From assembly GCA_049305865.1 (NCBI GenBank), contig JBAQPP010000009.1, positions 1 to 47,231 on the forward strand: 47,231 bases of DNA, read 5' to 3'. The notes below the pieces were generated by a model that was not told where the DNA came from, did not search any database, and worked only from the letters and a program-made list of their open reading frames with translations. Shown here piece by piece: positions 8,721-17,935 of this stretch. The stretch's first letter is position 1; each line of letters begins with the position of its first letter. The position numbers and the translations under genes were made by a program. This DNA comes from UBA6263 sp049305865. GTDB taxonomy: Bacteria; Patescibacteriota; Gracilibacteria; Absconditabacterales; Absconditicoccaceae.

Positions 8721-10106
8721 ATGACTTTAAAACAAACCCTCGAATCTTCAGATCAAATCAAATATGACCTCTACCTCCAGTGACTTACAGAATCTACTGT
8801 GAGAGCTATTTCACAAGCTCAAAACGAACCCGATTGGATGTTACAGCATAGATTAAAGTCCTTAGAAATATTCAACAATATACCTATGCCAAGTCGATGA
8901 CCTAGCTTAGACTGATTAAATCTCGATGAAATTATCTATTACGCAAAGCCATCTCAAGACAGTGAGTGATATGCTACCAACCGAGAAGATGTAGATCCTG
9001 AAATTAAAAAGAAGTTTGAAAGACTCGGTATTCCAGAGGCTGAAAGAAAATATCTAGCCTGAGCAGGAGGGCAGTATGACTCACTAAATGTTTATCATAA
9101 AATCAAAGAACAACGATCATCCAAATGAATTATTTTTGAGGATATGCCACAAGCATTACATTCACATCCAGAGTTGGTGCAGAAATATTTTATGAAACTG
9201 GTACCTGCTACAGATCATAAATTTGCAGCACTTCATGGTGCTGTCCGAAGTTGATGAACATTTATCTATGTACCCAAGTGAATCAAACTCGACGAACCCT
9301 TGCAAGCATATTTTCGTATGAATACCTATGCATGAGGACAGTTTGAACATACACTAATTATTATAGATGACGATGCACAGTGAAATTATATAGAATGATG
9401 TTCCGCTCCCAAATACGATAAAGCTTCACTACATGCAGGTCTAGTTGAGGTTTTTGTTTGAAAAAATTCTCATATGAAATATTCCTCAGTAGAGAATCGG
9501 TCAACAAATACATATAATCTCAATACCAAGAGAGCAATACTAGAAGAAAGTGCTTATATGGAACGAGTAAATGGCAATATGTGATCTTGCACCACTATGC
9601 TTTATCCTTGTAGTATTTTAAAATGAGATAATTCTAAAACTGATTTACTTGGTATTGCAGTTGCCGGTCAATGACAAAATCAAGACACATGATCCAAAGT
9701 TATCCATATATGAAAAAATACTTCTTCACAAATTATTTCCAAATCTATTTCCAAATGATGATGAATAGCCACATATCGCTGACTAGTAAATATAACAGCA
9801 AATGCTGATTGAGCAGTAAATTCCACAAATTGTGATGCATTATTGCTTGATGAAAGATCAGTTTCCAATACTATTCCAGATATTATAGTAGATAATGATA
9901 GTGCTACTATTGCTCATGAAGCAAGCGCATGAAAAATAGATGAATGAGAGATATTTTATCTTATGGCCAGGTGATTAAATCAAGAAAAAGCTATGTCTAT
10001 GATAGTAAATTGATTCTTCTCTTCAGTAGTCAAAAAACTTCCTTTAGAATACGCATGAGAACTAAATAAATTAATCGAACTAGAAATGGAAGGTAGCGTA
10101 TGATAG
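8721..10106 (+). CDS. sufB: FeS cluster assembly scaffold SufB
   Basis: 461 residues, the usual SufB length, ending in the family signature LEMEGSVG just before TAG. Conserved blocks: EPDWMLQHRLKSLEIF, LGIPEAERKYLAG, AV-Trp-SGGTFIYVPKGIK, FEHTLIIIDD, a C-terminal NCDALLLDE with the conserved Cys, and EASAGKIDEGEIFYLMARGL. SufB with SufC (2819) and normally SufD holds the nascent Fe-S cluster in the cytoplasm. Seven CGA/CGG codons lie on Trp positions of SufB (for example MPS-W-G, AV-W-SGG, N-W-S with CGG, ME-W-VNGN), the best single-gene evidence here for CGA/CGG=Trp. First gene of a rightward cluster to 12715. Confidence 0.97.
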
Positions 10107-10129
10107 TGTTTTTATATTTATTTCGTCCA

Positions 10130-10327
10130 ATGATTTATGCTGTAAGTAAAAAACTACTAATCCTTTCTATACTATCAATAACTATATTTCTATCTGCTTG
10201 TTCCAAACTACAAGTAGAACAGCCACCTAACGCTCAAGCATGCACTCAAGAAGCAAAAATTTGCCCAGATTGAAGTGCTGTCGGTAGAACCGGTCCTAAC
10301 TGTGAATTTTCTCCATGTGCCCAATAA
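10130..10327 (+). CDS. Small lipoprotein with Cys-rich CPDG motif
   Basis: 65 residues. The lipoprotein signal peptide has a lipobox LSAC near residue 22. The C-terminal Cys-rich stretch reads CTQEAKICPDGSAVGRTGPN, then CEFSPC, a motif recurring in many small bacterial secreted proteins; its function is not known to me. Six Cys after the lipid-anchored one suggest disulfides outside the cell. The signal-peptide start MIYAVSKKLL is almost the same as in the binding lipoproteins at 25384 and 26592. An in-frame ATG at 10100 overlapping sufB is a possible alternative start; 10130 is chosen for that shared N-terminus. Confidence 0.75.
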
Positions 10328-10348
10328 TTTATATTCGTTTAAGAAAAA

Positions 10349-10891
10349 ATGCTTAAAAAACCAATAGATCGAGAATCTTTCAAAATAGAAACAGATAGAC
10401 TAATTTTAGATAAAATTACACTGACATATGCACAGGATATTTTTACAGAATTTGATGAAGAAATTACCAAATATATGTTTCCTATACCAGCAAAAGATAT
10501 TAGCGAAACAATTCATTTTATAAATCATTCAATAGAAAAAGATTTAGCTTGAAAAAATATTCAACTTGTTATATTAGATAAAACAACAAAAGAATTTATA
10601 GGCTGCGTCTGACTTCATGCAGTCGAAACTGACATACCAGAAATATGAATTCGGGTAAAAAAATCTACTCATGGTAAAAAATATGGCTTTGAGGCGGTTG
10701 AATGATTAAAAAAACGAACAGATGAAAATATGATATTTGATTATATAATTTATCCAGTAGATCAGCGCAATATTTCGAGTTGCAAAATCCCGCAAAGATT
10801 ATGATGAGTCACAGATTGAATAATGATTATCAAAGATACTCCAGACCCAAATAAAAAGTTAGAAGAAATAATCTACAAAATTTATTCATAA
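10349..10891 (+). CDS. GNAT acetyltransferase, RimJ/RimL-like
   Basis: 180 residues, the RimJ/L size. Opening pattern ETDRLILDKITLTYAQDIF is typical ('ETeRLiLRpl...D'). Motif A region reads PEIGI-Trp(CGG)-VKKSTHGKKYGFEAVEGL, matching 'eiGyWi.p..hGkGygtEAv'; the CGG sits on the conserved Trp. The following YPVDQRNISSCKIPQRLGG matches 'v...N..S..ll.KlGF'. Transfers acetyl from acetyl-CoA to an amine, perhaps a protein N-terminus or small molecule; substrate unknown. The acetyl-CoA loop is degenerate (GKKYG instead of GxGxG/A). Confidence 0.85.
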
Positions 10892-10899
10892 TTATAATA

Positions 10900-11418
10900 A
10901 TGGATATAACTCTAATTATTATCTGAACCTTACTTTCTATAGTATGAATACTATGATCAGTATTACCTATACTCCCATGACCACAATTGGTTTATATAGC
11001 ATTGATACTTTTACAATTCACATCAGATCATCCTTTTTCTATTTGGTTTCTAATTATATTTTGACTTATAAATATATTTGTTCTTGTGCTAGATTATGTC
11101 ATGCCTATCTGGTGAACCAAAAAATTTTGATGAACAAAATATTGAAACCGATGATCTACAATATGACTTATCATTGCAGTAATTATATTACCAATTTTAT
11201 GAATTACTATATGACCATTTGGATTACTATGACTTATATGATGACCATTTTTATGAGCATATATCTGAGAGAAGATGTGATGAAAAGAACATCATAAAGC
11301 ACTTAGATCTGCCATAGGATCATTTATATGATTTTTAACTTGAACACTTCTTAAACTAATTTTATCCTTGATTATGGCGTACTACTTCGTTAAAGAAGCT
11401 ATATCAATTTTATTCTAA
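10900..11418 (+). CDS. DUF456-family membrane protein
   Basis: 172 residues with glycine-rich transmembrane segments. The family start (GTLLSIVGILGSVLPILPGP) and the middle motif LDYVMPIWGTKKFGGTKYGN-Trp(CGA)-G match DUF456, where the last position is Trp. A glycine-zipper region (IGPFGLLGLIGGPFLGAYIGE) follows. Function of the family is unknown. Nearly all of these glycines are TGA, so the gene is invisible under the standard code. It starts 8 bases after the GNAT stop and ends 7 bases before the GH26 ATG, so the three are likely co-transcribed. Confidence 0.85.
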
Positions 11419-11425
11419 TAAGTAA

Positions 11426-12715
11426 ATGAAACTCAGAGTATTAATTATATTTTTTTTTGTATATTTTATCTTGGGAGTTACATCGGATGTAAACGCCTAC
11501 ATTTTTTGATTAAAATCTAGCGACAATACCATAGAAAACATACAACAAATAGAGAAAAAATATAAAATCAGGCTACCAGTCGTTTGATTTATTTTTGATC
11601 CACGATGAGATAATGTTTTAAAAACTATCAATTCTCTAGGTACATGATTATGAATAGATAGAGTATATCATATAACAATTTCACCCAATATGTTTAGTGC
11701 TCAAGAAGTTGCTGATTGAAAATTTGATAAAGAATATATTTCAGTTTTTAAAGCTATAAAAGATAATGATCTAAAGGTAATATTCAGGACTATGCATGAA
11801 ATGAATGGATGACGATATGCTCGAGCATCAAATCCCCAAACATTCCAACAAGCATGGATACACGTATGGGGATTATCCAGAAAAATCTGACTTGATCAAT
11901 ATAATATTTTGTTTGATTTTTCGATTAATCATCGGGATATGCCTACTTTACAAAATCCATCTCAATCAGCAAAATTAATCCAATGTTCTCCATGACAAAA
12001 AGAGAAATTTAAATGCCATACATTTGAAGATTATTATCCTGGAAATGATTATGTAGATATCATATGAGTAAGCTTCTATAATCGATGAAAAGCCACAAGT
12101 AATAGGCTCCGATTATCACCAAGCAAAACAATAAGTGATACATCACGGAATACATTGACTAGAATGAAACAATATCTCAAACCAATATTTATAGATGAAG
12201 TATGAACTACCGCTGTTTTTTATACTTGAGCGTATAGTAACAAAAAATCAAAAGAAATATATGAAAAAGATTTTTATAGAAAAAATTTACGACTCACTCA
12301 ATTAAAAGATTTCTTTTTAAGCGAGCCATTAATATATTGAGCAGTATATTTTAATACAGATTATACCGATTGACTACATTTTCCAACAGTAGGAGAGGCA
12401 GACTGGTCAATTATTAATTTATTTAGAGATAAATTATATTTGTGATTTCGAGATTTATATAATTGATCAAACAATAATTTTTATAAGTCAGATTCTATAA
12501 AATTATTCCAGACCTTTGTTTATTCTTTGAGTTGAAAAACTATTTTATTACCTAGTCACTACAAAAAAGATTTCTTAGCTACTATCAAATCATTCTCTAG
12601 TTGATCAAAAAATATTTGAAAAATTAAATCTAAAGTAATCAATATAGATATAGAAACAATTCAAGACAAAAAAATGAAGCTTATCATTTCAAAGCTTCAG
12701 TTTCTATACAAATAA
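11426..12715 (+). CDS. Secreted GH26-like glycoside hydrolase (beta-mannanase-like)
   Basis: 429 residues with an N-terminal hydrophobic signal (cleavage near residue 25, VNAY). The catalytic acid/base motif reads MHEMNGG-Trp-YA-Trp, both Trp from CGA, with Glu125 as expected for GH26 (R.xHEMNGxWYPW). YYPGNDYVDIIGVSFYN-Trp-G is the usual strand-6 motif and PIFIDEVGTT supplies the nucleophile Glu258. Probably a retaining endo-acting enzyme on mannan or a related beta-glycan outside the cell. Length fits one (beta/alpha)8 domain plus a short tail. In a host-attached cell it could act on host capsule or biofilm polysaccharide; that is inference. The 3' end contains the terminator of the convergent ybaB operon. 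Confidence 0.88.
12667..12698 (-). terminator. Terminator of the leftward PBP-tkt-ybaB operon, inside the GH26 gene end
   Basis: Read leftward: GAAGCTT (12692-12698), 9-base loop, AAGCTTC (12676-12682), then A and seven T. It lies wholly within the last codons of the convergent GH26 gene. Confidence 0.8.
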
Positions 12716-12725
12716 TTCTGCATTC

Positions 12726-13100
12726 TTAATTCAATCCTGGCATTCAAGGCATTCAACCTCATCACATCATATTAGCCATATCAGATGGATCAAATCCCAA
12801 TATTTCTTTTGTCTTTTCTGCAACTACTTGTTGTGCTTTATCTTGAGCTTTTTGGATACATTTCACTATCATATCTTCAAGATGTTTTTTATTTGATGGA
12901 TCAAGTAAAGAAATATCATTTATATTCAATTCTATAAGTTTCATTTCTCAACTAATATCAGCTATTATAGAGTCAGATTCTTCTCCATTAGAGTTATTAA
13001 ATTTTCATTCCTTTGCTCTAATTATAAGATTTTTCAAAGCTTTTTGTAATGTTCTGTACTTATCGTACAATTTTTTCATTTCTCATAACTTTCCAAACAT
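12726..13100 (-). CDS. YbaB/EbfC-family nucleoid-associated protein
   Basis: 124 residues, slightly longer than the usual ~105. It begins MFGKLGEMKKLYDKYRTLQK, has the family core with a strand-rich middle (GEMKLIELNINDISLL) and the C-terminal helix LEDMIVKCIQKAQDKAQQVV, and ends in a Gly-Met-Pro-rich tail (MMGGGGMPGMPGLN) typical of YbaB proteins. Binds DNA as a dimer. The tail glycines are mostly TGA. Last gene of the leftward operon; 68 bases separate it from the transketolase-like gene. Confidence 0.9.
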
Positions 13101-13168
13101 AATAATATTTTAAATTATAAAATTTTTATTCCACTAATCTTTTAATTTTTTAGTATTCTAATTCAACA

Positions 13169-14101
13169 TTAAGATTTCATTATATTTTGAATTTTATTTG
13201 CTATAGAAAGTCAATCCAGTCATACTTGTTCAAATTTATATTCTTCCATAACAGTATTTAATTTATCATATTCAGGATAGATGAATTTGATCCTTACAGA
13301 TTCATGTCATTTTTCTTTAAATTTTAGTCTTATATAATCTTGATATCCATTGGGGTAAGATTGATCTACAATGATTATAAGGAATCAGTGTTTTTTCAAA
13401 CTTTCTATTAAATCATTATCTAAACCTATATCCAGATTACTCATACAAAATAGGTCAAAAGAATATCAATGATTTTCAGATGAAATACGTAGTGCCTGAA
13501 TAGCATTTTCCAACAAAGATCAACTAACAACTACCGCTCAGTCAAATCAACTAAACCCATTATTAACCAATGATAACATATTTTTTGATTCCAGCACCTT
13601 TTGATCTATAATAGCAAAATCCTTAAAATACATAAGATTTTGAGGTAAATCATTATTATTTAATCTTAAATATTTATTTCACTGTGTTAATAATATTTTG
13701 GTAAAATTATTCATATCCCGAGGTTCATATACTTCAAATCATAAATTCAATAAATAAGAGATATCGTTTCAATCTAATTTATTTTTATTGCCAAGTCATG
13801 AAATACCAACATGTAAATTGATAATAGTCAGATTTCATTTTAATTGTAATCATCACAAAGCGTCATAAGAATTGGATTCATCCAAAATCAAAAGGACATC
13901 AGAATAATTATCCAAGTAAGTATTTATTTGTTTAGAAAAACTATCATCATCTTGATCAAGAAATTTTATATTAAATTTCAAAACATCTAAATCTGATTGA
14001 AATTTCCTTTCAAAGACTATAAGATCATAAGGGTTATTATCCCTTATATCTTGCAAAAACAAACCATACTTAACATAAGAAGATAGATTATAAAAACTCA
14101 T
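13169..14101 (-). CDS. Transketolase C-terminal-half homologue
   Basis: 310 residues. Layout matches the pyrimidine-binding and C-terminal domains of transketolase/E1-type ThDP enzymes: NLTIINLHVGISGLGNKNKLDG and DISYLLNLGFEVYEP with a following D (like 'vGlg.dG.tH..ediallr.ipgm.v..P.D'), KYLRLNNNDLP (like 'piyiRl.r...p'), then GAVVVSGSLLENAIQAL and a final domain with IIIVDQ. The His of the usual GxTHQ motif is not clear. A ThDP enzyme needs an N-terminal PP-binding half, which may be a separate gene; none is in the window. Found between a PBP gene and ybaB. Assignment rests on motif order; divergence is high. Confidence 0.62.
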
Positions 14102-14159
14102 ATTTAATGTTTAAATGCTAAATTAATTCAATGTTACATTGCATCAATGAGAAGTTATT

Positions 14160-16583
14160 TTATTTATCAATCAGATTATATCCAATCAAAAATTTAGCTA
14201 CGTCTTTAAAAACTTTTCAGGCGGTAGATCATCACCATATATTTTGTCTTGGACGACGAACTTGTACAACTACAAGATATTTTACATTATCTCTAGTTAT
14301 TAGACCCACAAAAGATCAATTAGTCCATCACACTCCATTTTGATATTTTCATTTAAATGATATTTGAGATGTTCAACTTTTTCATCATAGTGCAAATCAT
14401 TCAACTTTAGCACTATTACCTACTTCAGGATTCTGTTCCATTACTTCAAACAATGCATCTTTCAATAGCTTAGACGTTTCTGGTTTAAATATTTGTCTCA
14501 CGATTTTTTTGGATTTAGGACGAAACGTTTCACTTTTCTTATCATATATACCAGCTATAATAGTGGGTTGTACATAATATCATCAATTAACAAGAGAAGC
14601 ATATCATGCCGCTATCTGTAATGGCGTAACAAGCAATCATTGACCAAACGAATTATTAAAATATCTAGCAACAGAAACTGTAGTTACTCATTCTACACTT
14701 CACTCTTCTTCTCAACCAAGTTCTACTCATGTAGGTTTTCCAAATCAAAGTTTATCAAGATAATTATAAAAAGTTTCTTTTCATACTTTTTGTGCTATTC
14801 TTACCATACCTACATTACACGACCAGACAAATGCATGTAAAAAAGAATTATCTCACATACAAGCCTTTTCCACATTCTTAATTTTATATGGTCATACTAT
14901 TACAAATCAAGGATCATTATAAAAATCATAAGGACGCACTTCATCTATATCAAATCCTATAGAAATAGTGAATGCCTTAAAAATACTTCATGGCTCATAT
15001 GGCATAGAGATATTTTTATCTCTCAATACTTGTGGTCAATAAACATTTTTAGCAATATATTTTTGTAAAGTATAATCTTGTCTTTCAAAAGATTTCGCTA
15101 AACTAACTTCTCAACCAGTTTTAATATAAATAGGGACATCTACATAATCCTGATTGTCAACTAGATAAGCATATTCCGGAGAAAGTGGTTTTAAAGAATA
15201 AACATCATCATAGTTATTTGGATCGAAGTTTGGTTCATTCACAGAAGCTTTTACCTGTCAACTAAATGGATCAAAAACCAAAACACTTACAGAATCAGAT
15301 CTAAATGTTTTATTATATTGTTTTACTATATTTTCAATTTCTCTCTGCATTCATATATCTATTGTAAGATATACATCATCTCAATTTTTAACTTCTTCTA
15401 TTTGAAATTCATTTGCTCATACTGGTCATATCCAAGCAGAAGCGCGTCATATTACTTTTCAATCTTTTCAACGTAACATCTGATCAAAATATTGTTCTAT
15501 ACCATATATGGGAGTACCACTTTTGTGTACAAATCACAAAACATTTGACATAAAAGATCAATAGGGGTAGTATCTTGTATTATATGATTCTATTCATAAT
15601 CAATGCAATATAGGAATATTATTTTTGGTGCGTTCCATATAATATTTCAATTTAAGATCCTTCACCATCTGTGCAATAATAGGATTTGCATCAGATATCA
15701 GCTTAACATACCTATTTTCTTGAGGATATAAATTTTTATCAAAATTTCAGTAATAAGACATATATCAATATTTATCCAGTAGTTTTTTTAAGGTTATTCC
15801 ATCTTTTATAGGATTAGAAAGCATAGTAGGTACAATATATATATAATTATTATATTGTATATCTACATATGGTAAATTAAGATCTTTCAATTCTTTTAAA
15901 AAGCTTATATTTGTAAAAAATCATATATAATTTCTAGCTTTTATTCATATTTCTATCTTTTGATCTAATCTAGTTTTGATTAGAGAATAAGCTATTCATG
16001 TTGTAAATCAGCTTATAACCTGATTGTATTGAGTATAAAATCAAGTCCAATCATAGGTATAATATCCAGTAGATATGACACCACTACTAAAATAAAAAAA
16101 TTCAGGCTTAACTGGTAATAATTCTTTATTTGTATAGATTCCTATATTTTGTATACATCAAGTTAAATCTACTTGTTGCATTCACTTTGCTTCACATAGG
16201 TGTTTATAAACAATAGGAGTTATAAGTCATATAAAGTTCGCCTTATCTCATATAAACTTAGGATCTACAAAAATATTATAAAGCATTATATTCTCAGTTA
16301 ATTGTACCGGTGTTCAAGATTTATCATAAGCATATATATCTCATCTATCTGCTTTGAGTAATGAACTACTTACGTGTTGAGAATTTAAGACATCATCATA
16401 ATATCCATGATTTATTACTTGCAAAACAAATAATCTTATCGTAATGATCAAAAATAATAAACCAAAAAAAAGCAAAAGATAAAATTCTTTTCATATTTCA
16501 ATATTCTTAAAAATAGAATATTTTTTAAATAAATTTTTGAGACGTTCATCAAATGTTAATCTAGAGTGGGAATATTTTATCAT
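14160..16583 (-). CDS. Class B penicillin-binding protein (PBP2/FtsI type)
   Basis: 807 residues, long for the class (typically 550-750). One TM helix (about residues 38-58) after a basic N-terminus, then a dimerisation domain with KADRGDIYAYD (like 'RG.I.DRNG'). The transpeptidase domain shows YEPGSIFKAFT with Ser533 in the SxxK motif, SCN (SxN) within FLHAFVWSCNVGMVRIAQ, and KSGTS (KTG-type). Cross-links peptidoglycan outside the membrane with a SEDS glycosyltransferase partner not present here. Extra length sits between TM and transpeptidase domain, with many Tyr/Asn. Start is the first ATG of the frame; first gene of a leftward operon with the transketolase-like gene and ybaB. Confidence 0.93.
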
Positions 16584-16728
16584 AATAGAATATATCAAAT
16601 AATCAGACTTATTCACATTAAGAATATGATATTTTTTTTCAATTAAAAAATATAAACAAAAAGTTAACATCAGATAATACTAATTCCAATAAGGTAAAAA
16701 CACATAAAACACAAAATTAAAAAAAAAT

Positions 16729-16756
16729 TTGCAAATGCATTTTTTTTATTTATAAT
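16729..16756 (+). promoter_or_regulatory. Promoter for the first VirB2-like gene
   Basis: TTGCAA (16729-16734), 16-base spacer, TATAAT (16751-16756), 39 bases before the ATG at 16796. It lies in the 212-base gap to the divergent PBP gene, which otherwise shows nothing distinct. Confidence 0.6.
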
Positions 16757-16795
16757 ATAATCAATCAATTTTAACTTCTTTATAAAAAAACAATC

Positions 16796-17185
16796 ATGAA
16801 AAAATTCCTTTATAGATTATTTGGATTGGGTGTAGTAAGTTTATTATGACTATCTTCTATTGTATGACTAGTAGATGCTCAATTTAACAATCAGAATACG
16901 ACTTATAATCCAGGCGTAGCATGATCTGACCAATTAAAAGGGGATGCTTTGATTACAAGTGTAAAAACATTTATTAATCGAGTACTAGGTATTTTGGCTT
17001 TAATAACATTAGTTATACTTTTACGAGCAGGTTTCCAGATGGTTACTGCCGCATGAGATGATGCTAAATATAAAGAATGAATGAAAATACTTAAACAAGC
17101 TTGATTTGGCTTAGCGTTTATAGGACTATCATGGCTAATAGTAAGTATAATATTCCGAGTTATATGATTTGTCGCTGGTAATTAG
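16796..17185 (+). CDS. VirB2/TrbC-like pilin protein, copy 1
   Basis: 129 residues: signal-type N-terminal helix, short Asn/Thr-rich segment, then two hydrophobic helices. The core FIN-Trp-VLGILALITLVILL-Trp-AGF then QMVTAAGDDAKYKEGMKILK followed by a second helix ending IF-Trp-V is the TrbC/VirB2-like pattern widespread in candidate-phyla bacteria. Three CGA codons fall on Trp. Such proteins are predicted pilin-like subunits of a type IV secretion or uptake apparatus, but no other VirB gene is near. Own promoter and terminator. Confidence 0.85.
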
Positions 17186-17210
17186 TAAATAAATAAATAA
17201 TTTCAACCAA

Positions 17211-17239
17211 AAAAACCCCTATAATTAGGGGTTTTTTTT
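17211..17239 (+). terminator. Terminator after VirB2-like copy 1
   Basis: CCCCTA/TAGGGG stem (17216-17221 with 17226-17231) with a 4-base loop and a T run. Confidence 0.9.
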
Positions 17240-17317
17240 ATTCTATTTTTATATTGTAATTATCATTGTAATACATATTCTACAACAAATAAACAATTTA
17301 CATTTAATTTTATTATT

Positions 17318-17815
17318 ATGAATCTATCCAAAAAATTATTATTAATTTGATCTTTTTTGTTCTTATGATTTTGATTTCTAATTGTAAAAAATTCTTCTGT
17401 TAATGCTGCATTAGAAGACTGTTCATGATTTTGAGCAAACTTTGAAGATTGTTGAATTGGAGATATAAAAGTCGCTTGAACAGCAAGTGCAGATACTACA
17501 GAAGATGCTTTAATAGATACTATTAAAACATTCATTAATCGAGTACTAGGTATTTTGGCTTTAATAACATTAGTCATACTTTTACGATGAGGTTTCCAAA
17601 TGGTTACTGCCACATGAGATGATGGGAAATATAAGGAAGGATTTAAAATTCTTAAACAAGCAGCTATGTGACTGTTTTTTATATGACTATCACGACTTAT
17701 AGTGAGTATGATATTCTGGATAATATGACTTGTAACTGGTAGTGGATCTGGTTCTTCATCAAATACAAATCAAAATACAGTTTCATTAAATATATCTAGC
17801 AGTATTTTGGGTTAA
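17318..17815 (+). CDS. VirB2/TrbC-like pilin protein, copy 2
   Basis: 165 residues. Residues ~68-145 are nearly the same as in copy 1 (FIN-Trp-VLGILALITLVILL-Trp-GGFQMVTATGDD), including long stretches of identical DNA around 17533-17610 and 16973-17050, so the pair arose by recent duplication or has been homogenised. It differs in the extracellular N-terminal part, which has two DC-type Cys pairs (LEDCSGFGANFEDCGIG), and in a Gly/Ser/Asn tail of about 20 residues. The two Cys could form a disulfide. Followed by a strong terminator, so each copy is its own transcript. Confidence 0.85.
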
Positions 17816-17830
17816 TAACAACATACATAT

Positions 17831-17856
17831 AAAAACCCCGAATTATCGGGGTTTTT
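17831..17856 (+). terminator. Terminator after VirB2-like copy 2
   Basis: AAAACCCCG/CGGGGTTTT palindromic stem with a 6-base loop, followed by T residues. Confidence 0.9.
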
Positions 17857-17935
17857 CTTATTGAAAAAAAATAACTAATAAATAAAAAAGAAAAAACACT
17901 TAAACAATGAACCATTTTAACATTGGAACATTACT

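Noticed and set aside
8721..10106. Plain genetic code 25 (TGA=Gly, CGA=Arg)
   Set aside because: CGA/CGG repeatedly align with invariant Trp, not Arg, in at least eight unrelated families.
16584..16795. Possible RNA gene in the gap between the PBP and pilin genes
   Set aside because: The gap is plain A/T-rich sequence with one promoter; no cloverleaf or other stable long fold was seen.
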